DNA of 64,000 nucleotides from Gordonia sp. PP30 (GTDB lineage: Bacteria; Actinomycetota; Actinomycetes; Mycobacteriales; Mycobacteriaceae): NCBI RefSeq assembly GCF_023100845.1, contig NZ_CP095864.1, forward strand, positions 1,674,001 through 1,738,000, in the 5' to 3' direction. Every line of letters begins with the position of its first letter. The stretch's first letter is position 1. This document shows, piece by piece, positions 45,410 to 54,555 of this stretch. The translations under genes were made by a program, and so were the position numbers. The notes under the pieces are model-generated. The model ran no database searches, had not been told where the DNA came from, and was given only the letters and a program-made list of their open reading frames with translations.

Positions 45410-46737
45410 CGGTCCACCCCTCCCATCACGGGATCGATACTGGCCACGGCGGTGATCACGTCGGCCACCAGACCGCCTTCGCACATCGCCGCCACGGCCT
45501 GCAGATTGGTGAACGACGGATCGCGGAAGTGCACCCGATACGGGCGAGTGCCGCCGTCGGAGACCACGTGCACGCCGAGTTCGCCGCGCGGCGCCTCGAT
45601 CGCGGTGTAGCTCTGCCCGGCCGGCACGCGCATGCCCTCGGTGACGAGCTTGAAGTGATGGATCAGCGACTCCATCGAGACCCCCATGATCTCGGCGATG
45701 TGGGCCGGCGAGTTGCCCAGCCCGTCGGGGCCGACGGCCAGATCGGCCGGCCAGGCCAGACCGGCGTCGGCCACCATCACCGGGCCCGGTTCCAGCGCGT
45801 CGAGCACCTGCCGGACGATCCTGATGGACTCGTACATCTCCCGCACCCGGATCAGGTAGCGCCCGTACGAGTCGCAGCCGTCGTCGGTGACGACGTCGAA
45901 CTCGTAGTTCTGGTAGCCGCAGTAGGGGGCCGCGCGGCGCAGGTCGTGCGGGAGTCCGGTGGACCGCAGGACCGGCCCGGTGATGCCGAGCGCCATGCAG
46001 CCGGTGAGATCGAGGTAGCCGACGCCCTGTGTGCGGGCCTTCCAGATGTGGTTCTCGGTGAGAAGGGCCTCCACCTCGGCGATCTCGCGCGGCAGCGCGT
46101 CGAGCACCTCGGCGATGTGCTGCTCGCAGCCCTCGGGCAGATCGGCGGCCACCCCGCCCGGCCGGATGAAGGCGTGATTCATCCGCAGGCCGGTGATCTC
46201 CTCGAACAGGTCGAGAATGGTCTCCCGTGCGCCGAAACCGAGGAACATCGGCGTCACCGCGCCGAGTTCCATCCCGCCGGTCGCGAGGGCGACCAGGTGG
46301 GAACTGATCCGATTGAGTTCCATCAGCAGCACCCGGATCGCGCTGGCGCGGGCCGGGATCTGATCGGTGATGCCGAGCAGCTTCTCGACGCCGAGACAGT
46401 AGGCGGTCTCGTTGAAGAACGGCGAGAGATAGTCCATCCGGGTCACGAAGGCGACGCCCTGGGTCCAGGTGCGGAACTCCAGATTCTTCTCGATCCCGGT
46501 GTGCAGGTAGCCGATGCCGCAGCGGGCCTCGGTGACGGTCTCGCCCTCGATCTCCAGGATCAGCCGCAGCACGCCGTGTGTGGACGGATGCTGCGGGCCC
46601 ATGTTCACGACGATCCGCTCGTCGGGCGAACCCCCGTCGGCCTCACGGCGCTCGGCGAGGGTCGCGACCAGGTCGTCCCAGTCGCGGCCGGCGACGGTGA
46701 ACTCCTGCTCCTTGAGCTTGTCGAAAGGAACGCGCAT
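45406..46737 (-). CDS. nuoD: NADH-quinone oxidoreductase subunit D
   Basis: A 443-residue 49-kDa-type subunit forming the quinone site with NuoB; a distant homologue of [NiFe]-hydrogenase large subunits. Seen: [17 protein letters not shown] (quinone-site His), [33 protein letters not shown], and a C-terminal [11 protein letters not shown]. The N terminus [13 protein letters not shown] is encoded by a repeat element. The ATG at 46737 just overlaps the nuoC stop (TGATG). Confidence 0.95.
   Translation of the reverse strand: MRVPFDKLKEQEFTVAGRDWDDLVATLAERREADGGSPDERIVVNMGPQHPSTHGVLRLILEIEGETVTEARCGIGYLHTGIEKNLEFRTWTQGVAFVTRMDYLSPFFNETAYCLGVEKLLGITDQIPARASAIRVLLMELNRISSHLVALATGGMELGAVTPMFLGFGARETILDLFEEITGLRMNHAFIRPGGVAADLPEGCEQHIAEVLDALPREIAEVEALLTENHIWKARTQGVGYLDLTGCMALGITGPVLRSTGLPHDLRRAAPYCGYQNYEFDVVTDDGCDSYGRYLIRVREMYESIRIVRQVLDALEPGPVMVADAGLAWPADLAVGPDGLGNSPAHIAEIMGVSMESLIHHFKLVTEGMRVPAGQSYTAIEAPRGELGVHVVSDGGTRPYRVHFRDPSFTNLQAVAAMCEGGLVADVITAVASIDPVMGGVDR
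46710..46728. repeat. Interspersed repeat forming the 5' end of nuoD
   Basis: On the minus strand CCTTTCGACAAGCTCAAGG, an imperfect palindrome of the same family as the copies near 31140. It encodes PFDKLK, residues 4-9 of NuoD. Confidence 0.7.
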
Positions 46738-47432
46738 CAGCGGTAACTCCTGCGCTGGTCCGGCGGCGGTACGGTGGCGCCCTTGTACTCCACCGGGATG
46801 CCGCCGAGCGGATAGTCCTTGCGCTGCGGGTGCCCCTCCCAGTCGTCGGGCATCTCGATCCTGGTCAGCGACGGATGACCCTCGAACACGATCCCGAAGA
46901 AGTCGTAGGTCTCGCGTTCGTGCCAGTCGTCGGTCGGGTACACCGCGACCAGGCTGGGCAGCCGCGGGTCGGCGTCCGGGGCGGTGGTCTCCAGCCGCAG
47001 CAGCCGGTTGTGGGTGATCGAGCGCAGCGGATACACCGCGTGCAGTTCGCGGCCGGTCTCGTCCGGGTAGTGCACGCCGTTCACGCCGAGGCACAGCTCG
47101 AAGCGCAGCGCTTCGTCGTCGCGCAGGGTGGCGGCGACGGGCAGGAGTGCGCGCCGATCGACCATCACGGTCAGTTCCCCGCGGTCGACGATCACCTTCT
47201 CGATCGCCTGCTCCGGGTCGATGCCCCGCACGGTCAGTCCCTCGATCAGCGCGTCGACGGCCTCGTCGAACCAGCCGCCGTAGGGCCGCTCCGCGGCGCC
47301 GGGCAGCACGATCGGTGTCACCAGCCCGCCGAAGCCGGAGGTGTCGCCGCTGCCGGCCGGACCGAAGAGGCCGCGCGCCACTCCGATCACCTCGCCGCCG
47401 TGGCGGCCGCCGGGGGTCAGTTCGCCGGTCAT
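46737..47432 (-). CDS. nuoC: NADH-quinone oxidoreductase subunit C
   Basis: A 231-residue 30-kDa-type subunit of the peripheral arm. Signature region: [22 protein letters not shown] followed by [21 protein letters not shown]. Here it is separate from NuoD, not fused as in Escherichia coli. The ATG at 47432 overlaps the nuoB stop by 4 bases. Confidence 0.95.
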   Translation of the reverse strand: MTGELTPGGRHGGEVIGVARGLFGPAGSGDTSGFGGLVTPIVLPGAAERPYGGWFDEAVDALIEGLTVRGIDPEQAIEKVIVDRGELTVMVDRRALLPVAATLRDDEALRFELCLGVNGVHYPDETGRELHAVYPLRSITHNRLLRLETTAPDADPRLPSLVAVYPTDDWHERETYDFFGIVFEGHPSLTRIEMPDDWEGHPQRKDYPLGGIPVEYKGATVPPPDQRRSYR

Positions 47433-47983
47433 CGCAGCAGCCCCCGCAGCTCGATGGTGGCCGGTGCCGACAGAGCCGCGCGCTCGGCGGCACGCACCGC
47501 CTCCTCGCGGTGCACGCCCAGCGGCTCGGCGGCGATCTGCTCGTGCAGCGCCAGGATCGCGTTCATCAGCATCTCCGGCCGCGGCGGGCAGCCGGGAAGG
47601 TAGATGTCGACGGGCACCACGTGGTCGACGCCCTGGACGATCGCGTAGTTGTTGAACATGCCGCCGGACGACGCGCAGACGCCCATCGCGAGCACCCACT
47701 TCGGTTCGGCCATCTGGTCGTAGATCTGGCGCAGCACCGGCGCCATCTTCTGGCTCACCCGTCCGGCCACGATCATCAGATCGGCCTGGCGGGGCGAGGC
47801 GCGGAAGGCCTCCATCCCGAAACGGGCGAGGTCGTAGCGGCCGGACGTGGTCGCCATCATCTCGATGGCACAGCAGGCGAGCCCGAAGGTGGCCGGCCAC
47901 AGCGATCCCTTGCGCATGTAGCCGGCGAGTTTCTCGACGGTGCTCAGCAGAAATCCGCCGGGCAACTGCTCTTCGATCCCCAT
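47429..47983 (-). CDS. nuoB: NADH-quinone oxidoreductase subunit B (N2 cluster)
   Basis: A 184-residue subunit holding the terminal [4Fe-4S] cluster N2 next to the quinone. Ligands: the adjacent Cys pair in [26 protein letters not shown] and [11 protein letters not shown]. The ATG at 47983 gives the usual [10 protein letters not shown] start. 65 bases separate it from nuoA. Confidence 0.96.
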   Translation of the reverse strand: MGIEEQLPGGFLLSTVEKLAGYMRKGSLWPATFGLACCAIEMMATTSGRYDLARFGMEAFRASPRQADLMIVAGRVSQKMAPVLRQIYDQMAEPKWVLAMGVCASSGGMFNNYAIVQGVDHVVPVDIYLPGCPPRPEMLMNAILALHEQIAAEPLGVHREEAVRAAERAALSAPATIELRGLLR

Positions 47984-48048
47984 CGGTGGGGGCTCCCTTC
48001 CGTATCGATCGTGCGAGGGCTGTTCGTGATCGACTCACCGCGTGCGTG

Positions 48049-48411
48049 TCAGTCCCAGCTCAGCCCTCCGCGGCGCCACTCGTAGGCGTAGGCGACCGAG
48101 ACGTTGACGATGAACAGGGCGACGGCGATCAGCCCGAACCAGCCGAGGCTGTCGGCGGCGACCGCCCACGGGTAGAGGAAGACGATCTCGATGTCGAAGA
48201 TGATGAACAGCATCGCCGTCAGGTAGTACTTCACCGGGAACCGCTGCACCAGGCCGGCCGTGGGCGGAAGGGGTTCTATGCCGCATTCGTACGCTTCGAG
48301 CTTCGCGCGGTTGCGGCGGCGCGGTCCGACGATCGACGCGATCACCACCGAGACCACGGCGAAGGCGAGTGCGATGCCGCCGAGGACCAGAATCGGCGCG
48401 TACGCGTTCAC
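48049..48411 (-). CDS. nuoA: NADH-quinone oxidoreductase subunit A
   Basis: A 120-residue, three-helix membrane subunit and first gene of the operon. Seen: YECGIEPLP (conserved loop Cys), [27 protein letters not shown] with membrane Asp/Glu. The start is a GTG at 48411 with GGAGG 9 bases upstream, giving the family N terminus [11 protein letters not shown]. Confidence 0.95.
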   Translation of the reverse strand: MNAYAPILVLGGIALAFAVVSVVIASIVGPRRRNRAKLEAYECGIEPLPPTAGLVQRFPVKYYLTAMLFIIFDIEIVFLYPWAVAADSLGWFGLIAVALFIVNVSVAYAYEWRRGGLSWD

Positions 48412-48484
48412 CTGCCTCAGCCTCCTTGTGCTGCAAGGTCTTTCGCTCCGGTCTGGGGTGACGGGGAGGAGCGATGGCCACCCT

Positions 48485-48500
48485 TGTGATGTAAAACACA
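48485..48500. promoter_or_regulatory. CRP/GlxR-like box upstream of nuoA
   Basis: TGTGATGTAAAACACA differs at one base from the CRP/GlxR palindrome TGTGA-N6-TCACA. It is 74 bases upstream of the nuoA GTG and overlaps a -10-like TACATC on the minus strand, so it could repress or tune nuo transcription in response to cAMP. Confidence 0.6.
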
Positions 48501-48539
48501 CACTAGTCACGGGTGGCGCCGCCGTGGGGGATTCTCCGG

Positions 48540-48974
48540 CTATTGCGTGGTGGCGCGCCGCGACAGGAGGCCGGTGACGATGCGGGGGAGTTCGATCGGG
48601 TCGACGGGCGACGACGCGCTCGCATCGGCGCGCGACCAATCGGCCAGCCACCGGTCCGCGGCCCGCGCGATCAGCACCAGCAGCGGCGGGCACGGCGAGT
48701 ATTCGTCGCGCAGTTGCTTGGCGAGCCCGAGGCCGCCCACGGGCGCGGCCTCGCCGTCGAGGATCGCCAGATCGACGGTCCCGGTGTCGAACTCGCGCAG
48801 CACCATCGGCGCGGTCGCGACTTCCACGTACTCGAGTTCGGGCAGGTCGGGATGCAGCCGGGTGCCGAGGGCCGTCCGCACCTGCTGCCGGGTCCCGGCG
48901 TCGTCGGAATACACCAGGACGCGGACGACGACGCCGTCGCCACGCGGATCGGAAGAACCGTTGCGCGGGCTCAT
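48540..48974 (-). CDS. Receiver-domain protein (Rv3143-like), degenerate
   Basis: A 144-residue stand-alone receiver closely resembling Mycobacterium tuberculosis Rv3143, which also sits beside nuoA. Seen: VRVLVYSDDAGTRQQVRTAL with the acidic pair, and LAILDGEAAPVGGLGLAKQ with the phosphorylatable Asp. The Lys that normally precedes a Pro at the end of the domain is replaced (SSPVDPIEL), so phosphorylation switching may be altered. There is no output domain. The ATG at 48974 gives the Rv3143-like length; the frame is open further upstream. Same strand as nuo but separated by the promoter region. Confidence 0.82.
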   Translation of the reverse strand: MSPRNGSSDPRGDGVVVRVLVYSDDAGTRQQVRTALGTRLHPDLPELEYVEVATAPMVLREFDTGTVDLAILDGEAAPVGGLGLAKQLRDEYSPCPPLLVLIARAADRWLADWSRADASASSPVDPIELPRIVTGLLSRRATTQ

Positions 48975-49083
48975 GTTTCCCGACCCTAGTGACGTCGAGA
49001 CGCGGCCGGGGTCGTTTCGGTGCGACGTTCCCGATCGGGTCGCTTGCCTTCGGCACGGTCTCGCCCGGCACGCCGGCTGAGCC

Positions 49084-49190
49084 GCCCCGGCGAACGAAGT
49101 GAGTCCGGGGCGAGTCGACCCTTCGACCGCGTATCTCCGCTTCGCTCCGCCACGCATGCTCAGGACCCGCCAAGCCCCTGAATGGATGCT
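49084..49190. repeat. Hairpin and repeat-like sequence in a gene-free stretch
   Basis: 48975-49200 carries no gene. It contains GCCCCGG (49084-49090) pairing with CCGGGGC (49105-49111), followed by CCTTCGACC...CGCTTCGCTCCGC...GCTCAGGA (49120-49165), the pattern of the interspersed repeats seen in and around the nuo operon. It may end transcription of the gene at 49201-49890. Confidence 0.5.
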
Positions 49191-49200
49191 GGCGGAACGA

Positions 49201-49890
49201 TCAGGGCTGCGGTTGGTCCAGGGCGGCGAGGGCCCGGCGGGCGGCCTCGAGTTCTCGGCTGAGTTCTTCCACGCGGCGCTGAGCCTCCTCGCGGGCGGCG
49301 TGCAGCAGTGCGGTGACCGCACCCGCGGCGGTCTCGTCGCCGAGTTCGCGGACGGCGGCATCCACCGCTTCGGGGGCCAGCGGCCGGGAACGCTGAGGCT
49401 TGCGCGCTCCGCGCGTCACCAGGACCGACCACTCGTTCTCGGGTGAGCCGTAGATCGTGACGGTCACCGACTTGACCGACGACGCCCGGGCCGCGGCGCG
49501 TTTGGCGGCGGGAGCCCGCTTCGGCGAGGTCGGTGTGGCCGGCGAGGCCGGAGCTTTCGGCTCCGGCGCCGGGGCGGGTGCGGTGGCGGGCGCCGCCGCG
49601 GTCTTCGCTGTCCGCCGCGGCTTCGTCGGCGGGGGTTCGGGGGCGTTCTTCGTCATCCGGAGTTCCTCGGCCTCGTAGGGGAGTTCGTCGTCCACGCCGC
49701 GGGGCCGGACCACGACGGTGGTGCCGTCCACCGAGATCACCCGCGCGGAGGCGCCGGGCGCCAGGCCCAGGCTCGGTGTGCCTTCGCGCAGGTACACGGT
49801 GGCGCGGCGGCCTTCGGCGACGGCCACGGCCAGGGCGGACAGATTCTCGGCAGTCAGCGAGTCGGCGGCCGGGCGGCGTCGCGGGGGCAT
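49201..49890 (-). CDS. Conserved hypothetical protein (DUF6319-like)
   Basis: 229 residues in three parts. Residues 1-80 are a compact domain (SLTAENLSALAVAVAEGRR, YLREGTPSLGL, DDELPYEAEELRMT). About 80-140 is an Ala/Pro/Lys-rich linker with a positive charge. The C-terminal part begins with VTVTIYGSPENEWSVLVTRG and ends in a probable coiled coil (EEAQRRVEELSRELEAARRAL). I recall similar proteins labelled DUF6319 in Gordonia and Rhodococcus, but cannot check. The basic linker suggests nucleic-acid binding; that is inference. GAGAGG lies upstream of the ATG. Confidence 0.7.
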   Translation of the reverse strand: MPPRRRPAADSLTAENLSALAVAVAEGRRATVYLREGTPSLGLAPGASARVISVDGTTVVVRPRGVDDELPYEAEELRMTKNAPEPPPTKPRRTAKTAAAPATAPAPAPEPKAPASPATPTSPKRAPAAKRAAARASSVKSVTVTIYGSPENEWSVLVTRGARKPQRSRPLAPEAVDAAVRELGDETAAGAVTALLHAAREEAQRRVEELSRELEAARRALAALDQPQP

Positions 49891-49974
49891 GGCCGGTCCT
49901 CTCTGTCGGGGCAGGTCATCGGGATCGTCGAGAACACATGATACCGAACTGATGTGCGAAAGACGAGACTCGGG

Positions 49975-52077
49975 TCACGGCCGATCGGTGCCGGTCAGCA
50001 GGGCGGCGATGTCGGTCTCGCCGCGCGCGGCGTAGGCCTCGGCGACCGCTGCCGCGGCGGTGTCCGGGGGCAGCCCGGCGGCGACGGCGAGCGCGGCGAG
50101 GGCGACCGCGGCGTCGTCGGTGGCCGGGGCGCCGATCCGGGCGAGGGCGTCGTGCATCGGGTCCGTCGCCGCGCGGACCGGCTCCACCTCGAAGCGGCCG
50201 TCGTCGGTGAAGACGAGCAGCATCTCGGCGGATTCGTCCAGGCCGAGGGTGGTGACGAAACGGCGGACGCTGCCGATGGTCGGTTGCAGCGCGGTCCACG
50301 ACACCGACTGCTCGCCGTCGGCGGAGTCGAGGTGCCGGACCTCGCCGTGCGCAAGACCCAACGCCGTCGCCATCGCGACCGGCAGCGGAGCGCCGCTGCC
50401 GCGCAGGTGTTCGCGATTCACCGCGACCCGCAGTTTCCAGGCGTCGCCCACGCGATACAGCGACCGGGTCTGCGCGGGCGACTTCCGCGGCGCCGCGGCA
50501 TCCGCGGCGGCCGTGACGATGCCCGCCTCCGTGCGGAACGGCGGGGCGGCGGCGTAGGCGACGATCGACGCCGCCTTCACGTCGTAGGCGACGGCGAGGG
50601 CGTCGACCAGGTCGGCGAGGGGTGCGCTGCCACCGGATTCGGTGAGCCGCCGGGCGATGGCGACCCGGATACTCTCGTATCCGTCGCCGCCCCACTCGCT
50701 CAGGCCCCACTGCGTGCGGCTGACGCGCTGGAAGCGATCGTCGCCGGTCATCTGGTTCACCAGCGAGCGGACCGACCGCTCGACATGGAATTCGGCGACC
50801 AGTTCCTCGGGGGTCATCGGCGCGGCGTGGATCCGCAGGATCGCGGCGGCGTAGTCCTCCACCGACGACGTCCGCGTCAGGATGTGGCCGCGGTACACCG
50901 CGTAGCCGGCCGCGCCCGCCCAGTCGGCGTACCACGACGGGGTGGGGGTCCCGGCCGCGCCGGTCACCGCGTCGAGCGCATCGAGCCGGACGACGCCGTA
51001 CCGATCGGCGTGTTCCTCGAGGATCGTCCGGGTCGTCTCCCGCGCGGCGTCGAGCGTCGGGGTGGCGGCCCAGCCGTCGTCGATCTGGAAGGGCACACCG
51101 ATCCCGGTGAGCACCCGCCACAGCGGCGCCCCGGTGACCGGGACCGTCTCGCCGATCGCCGGCAGGGTGGCGAGGAGCTCGTCGAGCGGGCGGACGGTGC
51201 CGATGGCGCGCAGCGCCGCGGCCAGCATGAACTGCGCTTCGGTGCTGTTCTCCATCCAGTCGTACAGCTCATCGAGGGCGCGGGCCTCGTACTGCCGCAC
51301 GCGTTCCCGGGAGACGCCGAAGCGTTCGCCGAGCGACTCCAGCCGGATGCGCGGCCGGGTCAGGCGGCGCTCGGCGAACACCACGCGATCGCGTTCGGCG
51401 AGTTCGCCGATGCGCGTGTCGAGCTGGGCGGCGACGCCCTCGGGTTGGTCGCCGGTGAGCGCGAGGTCGTCGCCGGTCAGCTGATCGAGACGGCGCCGGG
51501 CGTCGTGCACGATGGTCGGCGCGTGGTCGGGCAAGCTCGCCAGCAGGGGCGTGCGCCGCTGTCCGGCCACCACGTGCCAGCGGGCGATGATTGCCAGGTC
51601 GTCGAGCAGAGCGGCGACCGGGTCGTCCGGGCCGGTGGAGGGCCGTCCGGCGGCCTCGACCGACAGGTCAACCAGCTTGCTGAGTAGCGGTGTCACCGAA
51701 CCGGTTCCCATGCCCCGGCTGTCGAGAATCTCGGCGGCGGTGACCGGCCGGATCCGGTCGGTGGTAAAGATCGATGACGACAGCAGCCAATTGGCCGCGC
51801 GGGTCGGCAGGTCGGGATCGGGGATCAGGTCCACGCCGCCGGGCAGCAACGGCAGCAGGTCGCCCAGCGCGACCTCCGGCAGCGTCTCGATGATCAGAAC
51901 AGCGATGAGGTCGCTGTGCGCCCGCCGGACTTGGCCGTCGGCGATGGTGGGGTCGTCGTCGATCCAGAAGAACTCAGGGTCGGTGCCGCGGCTGGCCAGC
52001 CACGGTGCGAGGTCGGACCACGTCGCCGCATTCGGCTCCCCAGCGGGGGAACCGGCGGCGGGGGAGTCCGTGCGCAT
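49975..52077 (-). CDS. Sigma-region-4-like HTH protein with HARE-HTH-like domain
   Basis: A 700-residue cytoplasmic protein. About residues 110-140 look like a helix-hairpin-helix of the RNA polymerase alpha-CTD type (VTAAEILDSRGMGTGSVTPL). About 218-275 match sigma-70 region 4: ERRLTRPRIRLESLGERF, then GVSRERVRQYEARAL, the -35-binding helix phrase. About 405-465 resemble a HARE-HTH/RpoE(delta)-like wing (MTPEELVAEFHVE, QMTGDDRFQRVSRTQWGLSEW). There is no sigma region 2, so it cannot be a normal sigma factor. A transcription or DNA-associated regulator is the best reading. I do not recognise a named gene. Confidence 0.7.
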   Translation of the reverse strand: MRTDSPAAGSPAGEPNAATWSDLAPWLASRGTDPEFFWIDDDPTIADGQVRRAHSDLIAVLIIETLPEVALGDLLPLLPGGVDLIPDPDLPTRAANWLLSSSIFTTDRIRPVTAAEILDSRGMGTGSVTPLLSKLVDLSVEAAGRPSTGPDDPVAALLDDLAIIARWHVVAGQRRTPLLASLPDHAPTIVHDARRRLDQLTGDDLALTGDQPEGVAAQLDTRIGELAERDRVVFAERRLTRPRIRLESLGERFGVSRERVRQYEARALDELYDWMENSTEAQFMLAAALRAIGTVRPLDELLATLPAIGETVPVTGAPLWRVLTGIGVPFQIDDGWAATPTLDAARETTRTILEEHADRYGVVRLDALDAVTGAAGTPTPSWYADWAGAAGYAVYRGHILTRTSSVEDYAAAILRIHAAPMTPEELVAEFHVERSVRSLVNQMTGDDRFQRVSRTQWGLSEWGGDGYESIRVAIARRLTESGGSAPLADLVDALAVAYDVKAASIVAYAAAPPFRTEAGIVTAAADAAAPRKSPAQTRSLYRVGDAWKLRVAVNREHLRGSGAPLPVAMATALGLAHGEVRHLDSADGEQSVSWTALQPTIGSVRRFVTTLGLDESAEMLLVFTDDGRFEVEPVRAATDPMHDALARIGAPATDDAAVALAALAVAAGLPPDTAAAAVAEAYAARGETDIAALLTGTDRP

Positions 52078-52201
52078 ACCGATCAGTATTCTCCACCGGC
52101 GGGTCGTCGGACGGGAAGCCTGGCTGTTCCGTGTCGCCGCCGGGTCCGACGACGTTGGTGACGAGACGCGCGTCCGGGCCGATCGGCGCTGGTCGGCGCC
52201 G

Positions 52202-53245
52202 CTATCGCTCCGGGGGCCGAGTGCTTAGCGGGCTCGTGGGCTGGTCGGCGGTGCCGCGCTCCGGCTCATTGCTCGGGTGCTCGCGAGGGTTGTCGAACGC
52301 AACGTCGATGATCTCGAAGCCCTTGGCACGTTGGGCCTGCGCCGATCGGGTGTAGGCGCGGATGTCTCCGCGCTGCAGGTCGACGGCGTCGGTGAACTCG
52401 GTGAGCACGGCGCGCGGATACAGCTTGTCCACGCGGACCGCGTTGATCTCCAAGGAGAACACCAGCAGGATCGCCGCGAGGTAGATGAACGCCAGCAGTC
52501 CGAGCACCACCGCGAAGACCCCGTTGATCTGCTGCGTGCGGGCGATGACGCGTTCGATGTAGACCCCGCCGAAATGCTGCAGTACCTGCCAGCCGATCGC
52601 CGCGACCACGGCGCCGGGTAGCACGTCGGTCACGGTGAGCGTGCGTGCGGTGCCGAATCGAAATGCGAAGACGAAGAGGATCAGCATCAGCAGCGCGGAG
52701 CCGATCTGAGTGAGCAGTGAGCCGACGTCGCCGCCGACGCGCAGCGCGGTTACGGCGATGCTCACGCCCACCAGCAGTACCAGGGTCAGCCCGACTGTGA
52801 AGAGCAGAACGAAGCCGCGCACGCGGACGAGGATCGGGTTGGGGCGGCAGTTGCGCGGTACCGTCCACACCACGTTCATGGCGTTCTGCGAGGCCACGGC
52901 GACGCCGAGCCCACCATAGAGGGCGCCGGCCAGGCCGATGATCACGGCGACGGGGCCCCCGCTGAGCGCAGACGGATCGCTCAGTTGCTCACCGACCACG
53001 GGGATCTGCTCCAGCACCGAGCTGACGATTCGATCGCGCAGGCCTTCGTTGTGCTCGAGGAGCATACCGAGGACGGTCGTGAACACCAGGAGTAGCGGGA
53101 ACAGCGAGACGAACCCGTAGTAGGTGATGAGGGCGGCCAGGTAGCCGCCCTGATCGTCGAAAAACTTGTACAGGACGGCCAGCGGGTACCCGGCCTTAGG
53201 GTGCCGGCGCTGGAAGTCGTCGAGACGGGCGGTGATGGTCGCCAT
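52202..53245 (-). CDS. YihY/BrkB-family inner-membrane protein
   Basis: A 347-residue membrane protein with about six helices. Family landmarks: FFDDQGGYLAALITYYGFVSLFP, GGLGVAVASQNAMNVVWTVPR and GGVYIERVIARTQQINGVFAVVLG. The C-terminal 60 residues are soluble and charged. The YihY (formerly 'ribonuclease BN') family has no settled function. Ends 124 bases from the HTH gene; nothing is seen in that gap or in the 108 bases between this gene and hypB. Confidence 0.88.
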   Translation of the reverse strand: MATITARLDDFQRRHPKAGYPLAVLYKFFDDQGGYLAALITYYGFVSLFPLLLVFTTVLGMLLEHNEGLRDRIVSSVLEQIPVVGEQLSDPSALSGGPVAVIIGLAGALYGGLGVAVASQNAMNVVWTVPRNCRPNPILVRVRGFVLLFTVGLTLVLLVGVSIAVTALRVGGDVGSLLTQIGSALLMLILFVFAFRFGTARTLTVTDVLPGAVVAAIGWQVLQHFGGVYIERVIARTQQINGVFAVVLGLLAFIYLAAILLVFSLEINAVRVDKLYPRAVLTEFTDAVDLQRGDIRAYTRSAQAQRAKGFEIIDVAFDNPREHPSNEPERGTADQPTSPLSTRPPER

Positions 53246-53353
53246 CGATCAACCCCTCCAACGATGAACGTTTCCCACGAGTGGAAGCGTAGGGCACGCG
53301 ACGGCGACCACCGGGGCTCGGTCGGTCCTGCCGGTATGGCGGACGCCGACCGG

Positions 53354-54205
53354 CTACCGTCGAGAAGTCGAAGCGGCAGCGGTGTTGGACCGGGCGGGCG
53401 CGAGGACGTCGCCGCGGAGCCACTGCAGCCAGTCGTCGAATCCGTCGCCGGACTTCGCACTGACGTAGAACGTCCGCGCTCGGGGATTGATGGCCCGCAG
53501 ATTGCGCTCGAACAGCTCGATGTCGAAGTCGAGATGGGGTAGCAGGTCGGTCTTGTTCACCAGCACGGTCTCGACGCTGCGAAACATGACCGGATACTTG
53601 AGCGGCTTGTCCTCACCCTCGGTGACCGCGAAAACCATTGCCCGCCGGTGCGCACCGACCTCGAATTCAGCCGGGCACACGAGGTTGCCGACGTTCTCGA
53701 TCATGAGGAGATCGAGGGCGGCCAGATCGAGCGCATCGAGTGCTCGCGCCACCATCGGGGCGTCGAGGTGGCACTCGCCGCCGAAGCCGTCCCCGGTATT
53801 GAGAAGCGAGATCTGCGCCGCGAAGGGACGCAGTCGATCGGCGTCGATCGCGGTCTCGATGTCCCCCTCCACGACCCCCACCCGGACGGTCTCGGCAAGC
53901 TCTTGCAGGGTCCGGGCCAGAACGGTCGTCTTCCCGGCGCCCGGCGAGGACATCAGGTTCACCGCAACCACGCCCGCGTCGTCCAGACGTGACCGATTCC
54001 CGGCCGCGGCATTGTCGTTCTCATCGAAGATCCGCTCCAGCACGTCGATCCTGTCGCCGCCGGTCTGGTACCCCGAATGGTCGCCGAGTTGCTCGGAGTG
54101 AGTATGCCCTCCCTCGCCGGGGTGCCAATGGCTGTGTTCGCTGCCGTCGGCGTGCGCGTGCGTATGTCCGCTCTCGGTGCCATCGTGCCGGTGGAATCGC
54201 CCCAT
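53354..54205 (-). CDS. hypB: Hydrogenase nickel-insertion GTPase HypB
   Basis: A 283-residue GTPase delivering Ni to the hydrogenase large subunit. Residues 1-45 are a His-rich nickel-storage tail. The G domain has the P-loop SSPGAGKTT (about 86-94), GDIETAIDADRL, ENVGNLVCPAEFEVGAHRR (Cys metal site) and NKTDLL. Three start codons are stacked (TTG 54211, ATG 54208, ATG 54205). The last is best spaced from GAGAGG; 54208 is also possible. It overlaps or abuts the hypA stop, so translation is coupled. Confidence 0.93.
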   Translation of the reverse strand: MGRFHRHDGTESGHTHAHADGSEHSHWHPGEGGHTHSEQLGDHSGYQTGGDRIDVLERIFDENDNAAAGNRSRLDDAGVVAVNLMSSPGAGKTTVLARTLQELAETVRVGVVEGDIETAIDADRLRPFAAQISLLNTGDGFGGECHLDAPMVARALDALDLAALDLLMIENVGNLVCPAEFEVGAHRRAMVFAVTEGEDKPLKYPVMFRSVETVLVNKTDLLPHLDFDIELFERNLRAINPRARTFYVSAKSGDGFDDWLQWLRGDVLAPARSNTAAASTSRR

Positions 54206-54207
54206 CA

Positions 54208-54546
54208 TCAACCTCTCACATCAAGTGATCGCAGCAGGAACTCTTCGCCGGTGACAACGGCGACGTGCCCGCTTCCGCAGCTGCCGCACACCAGGATTGG
54301 TATGCCGCGCATCCGAGTCTGCGCCTGGCAGTCATCGCACGCAATCACGGCGGGGATCTGGTTGACGCAGAGGACGCTGTCCGCGAGCGCGGTGTCCTCC
54401 CGAACAATGGTCCAACAGTAGGTCAGCGTCTCGGGGACCACTTGCCGTAGTTCACCGACGTCGAGATGAATGGTCGTCACCTCGCGTCCCGCGGCGGCGC
54501 GTTCGGCGATCACGCTGATCGAGCGGCACAGCGACAGTTCGTGCAT
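54208..54546 (-). CDS. hypA: Hydrogenase nickel metallochaperone HypA
   Basis: A 112-residue partner of HypB. It begins with MHELSLC, whose first residues (Met1-His2-Glu3) bind nickel, and carries the zinc site as two Cys pairs, CDDC and CGSC. It starts 9 bases after the AraC regulator and overlaps hypB, so the three likely form one leftward operon divergent from the hydrogenase genes. Confidence 0.94.
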   Translation of the reverse strand: MHELSLCRSISVIAERAAAGREVTTIHLDVGELRQVVPETLTYCWTIVREDTALADSVLCVNQIPAVIACDDCQAQTRMRGIPILVCGSCGSGHVAVVTGEEFLLRSLDVRG

Positions 54547-54555
54547 CGGCCGTCC

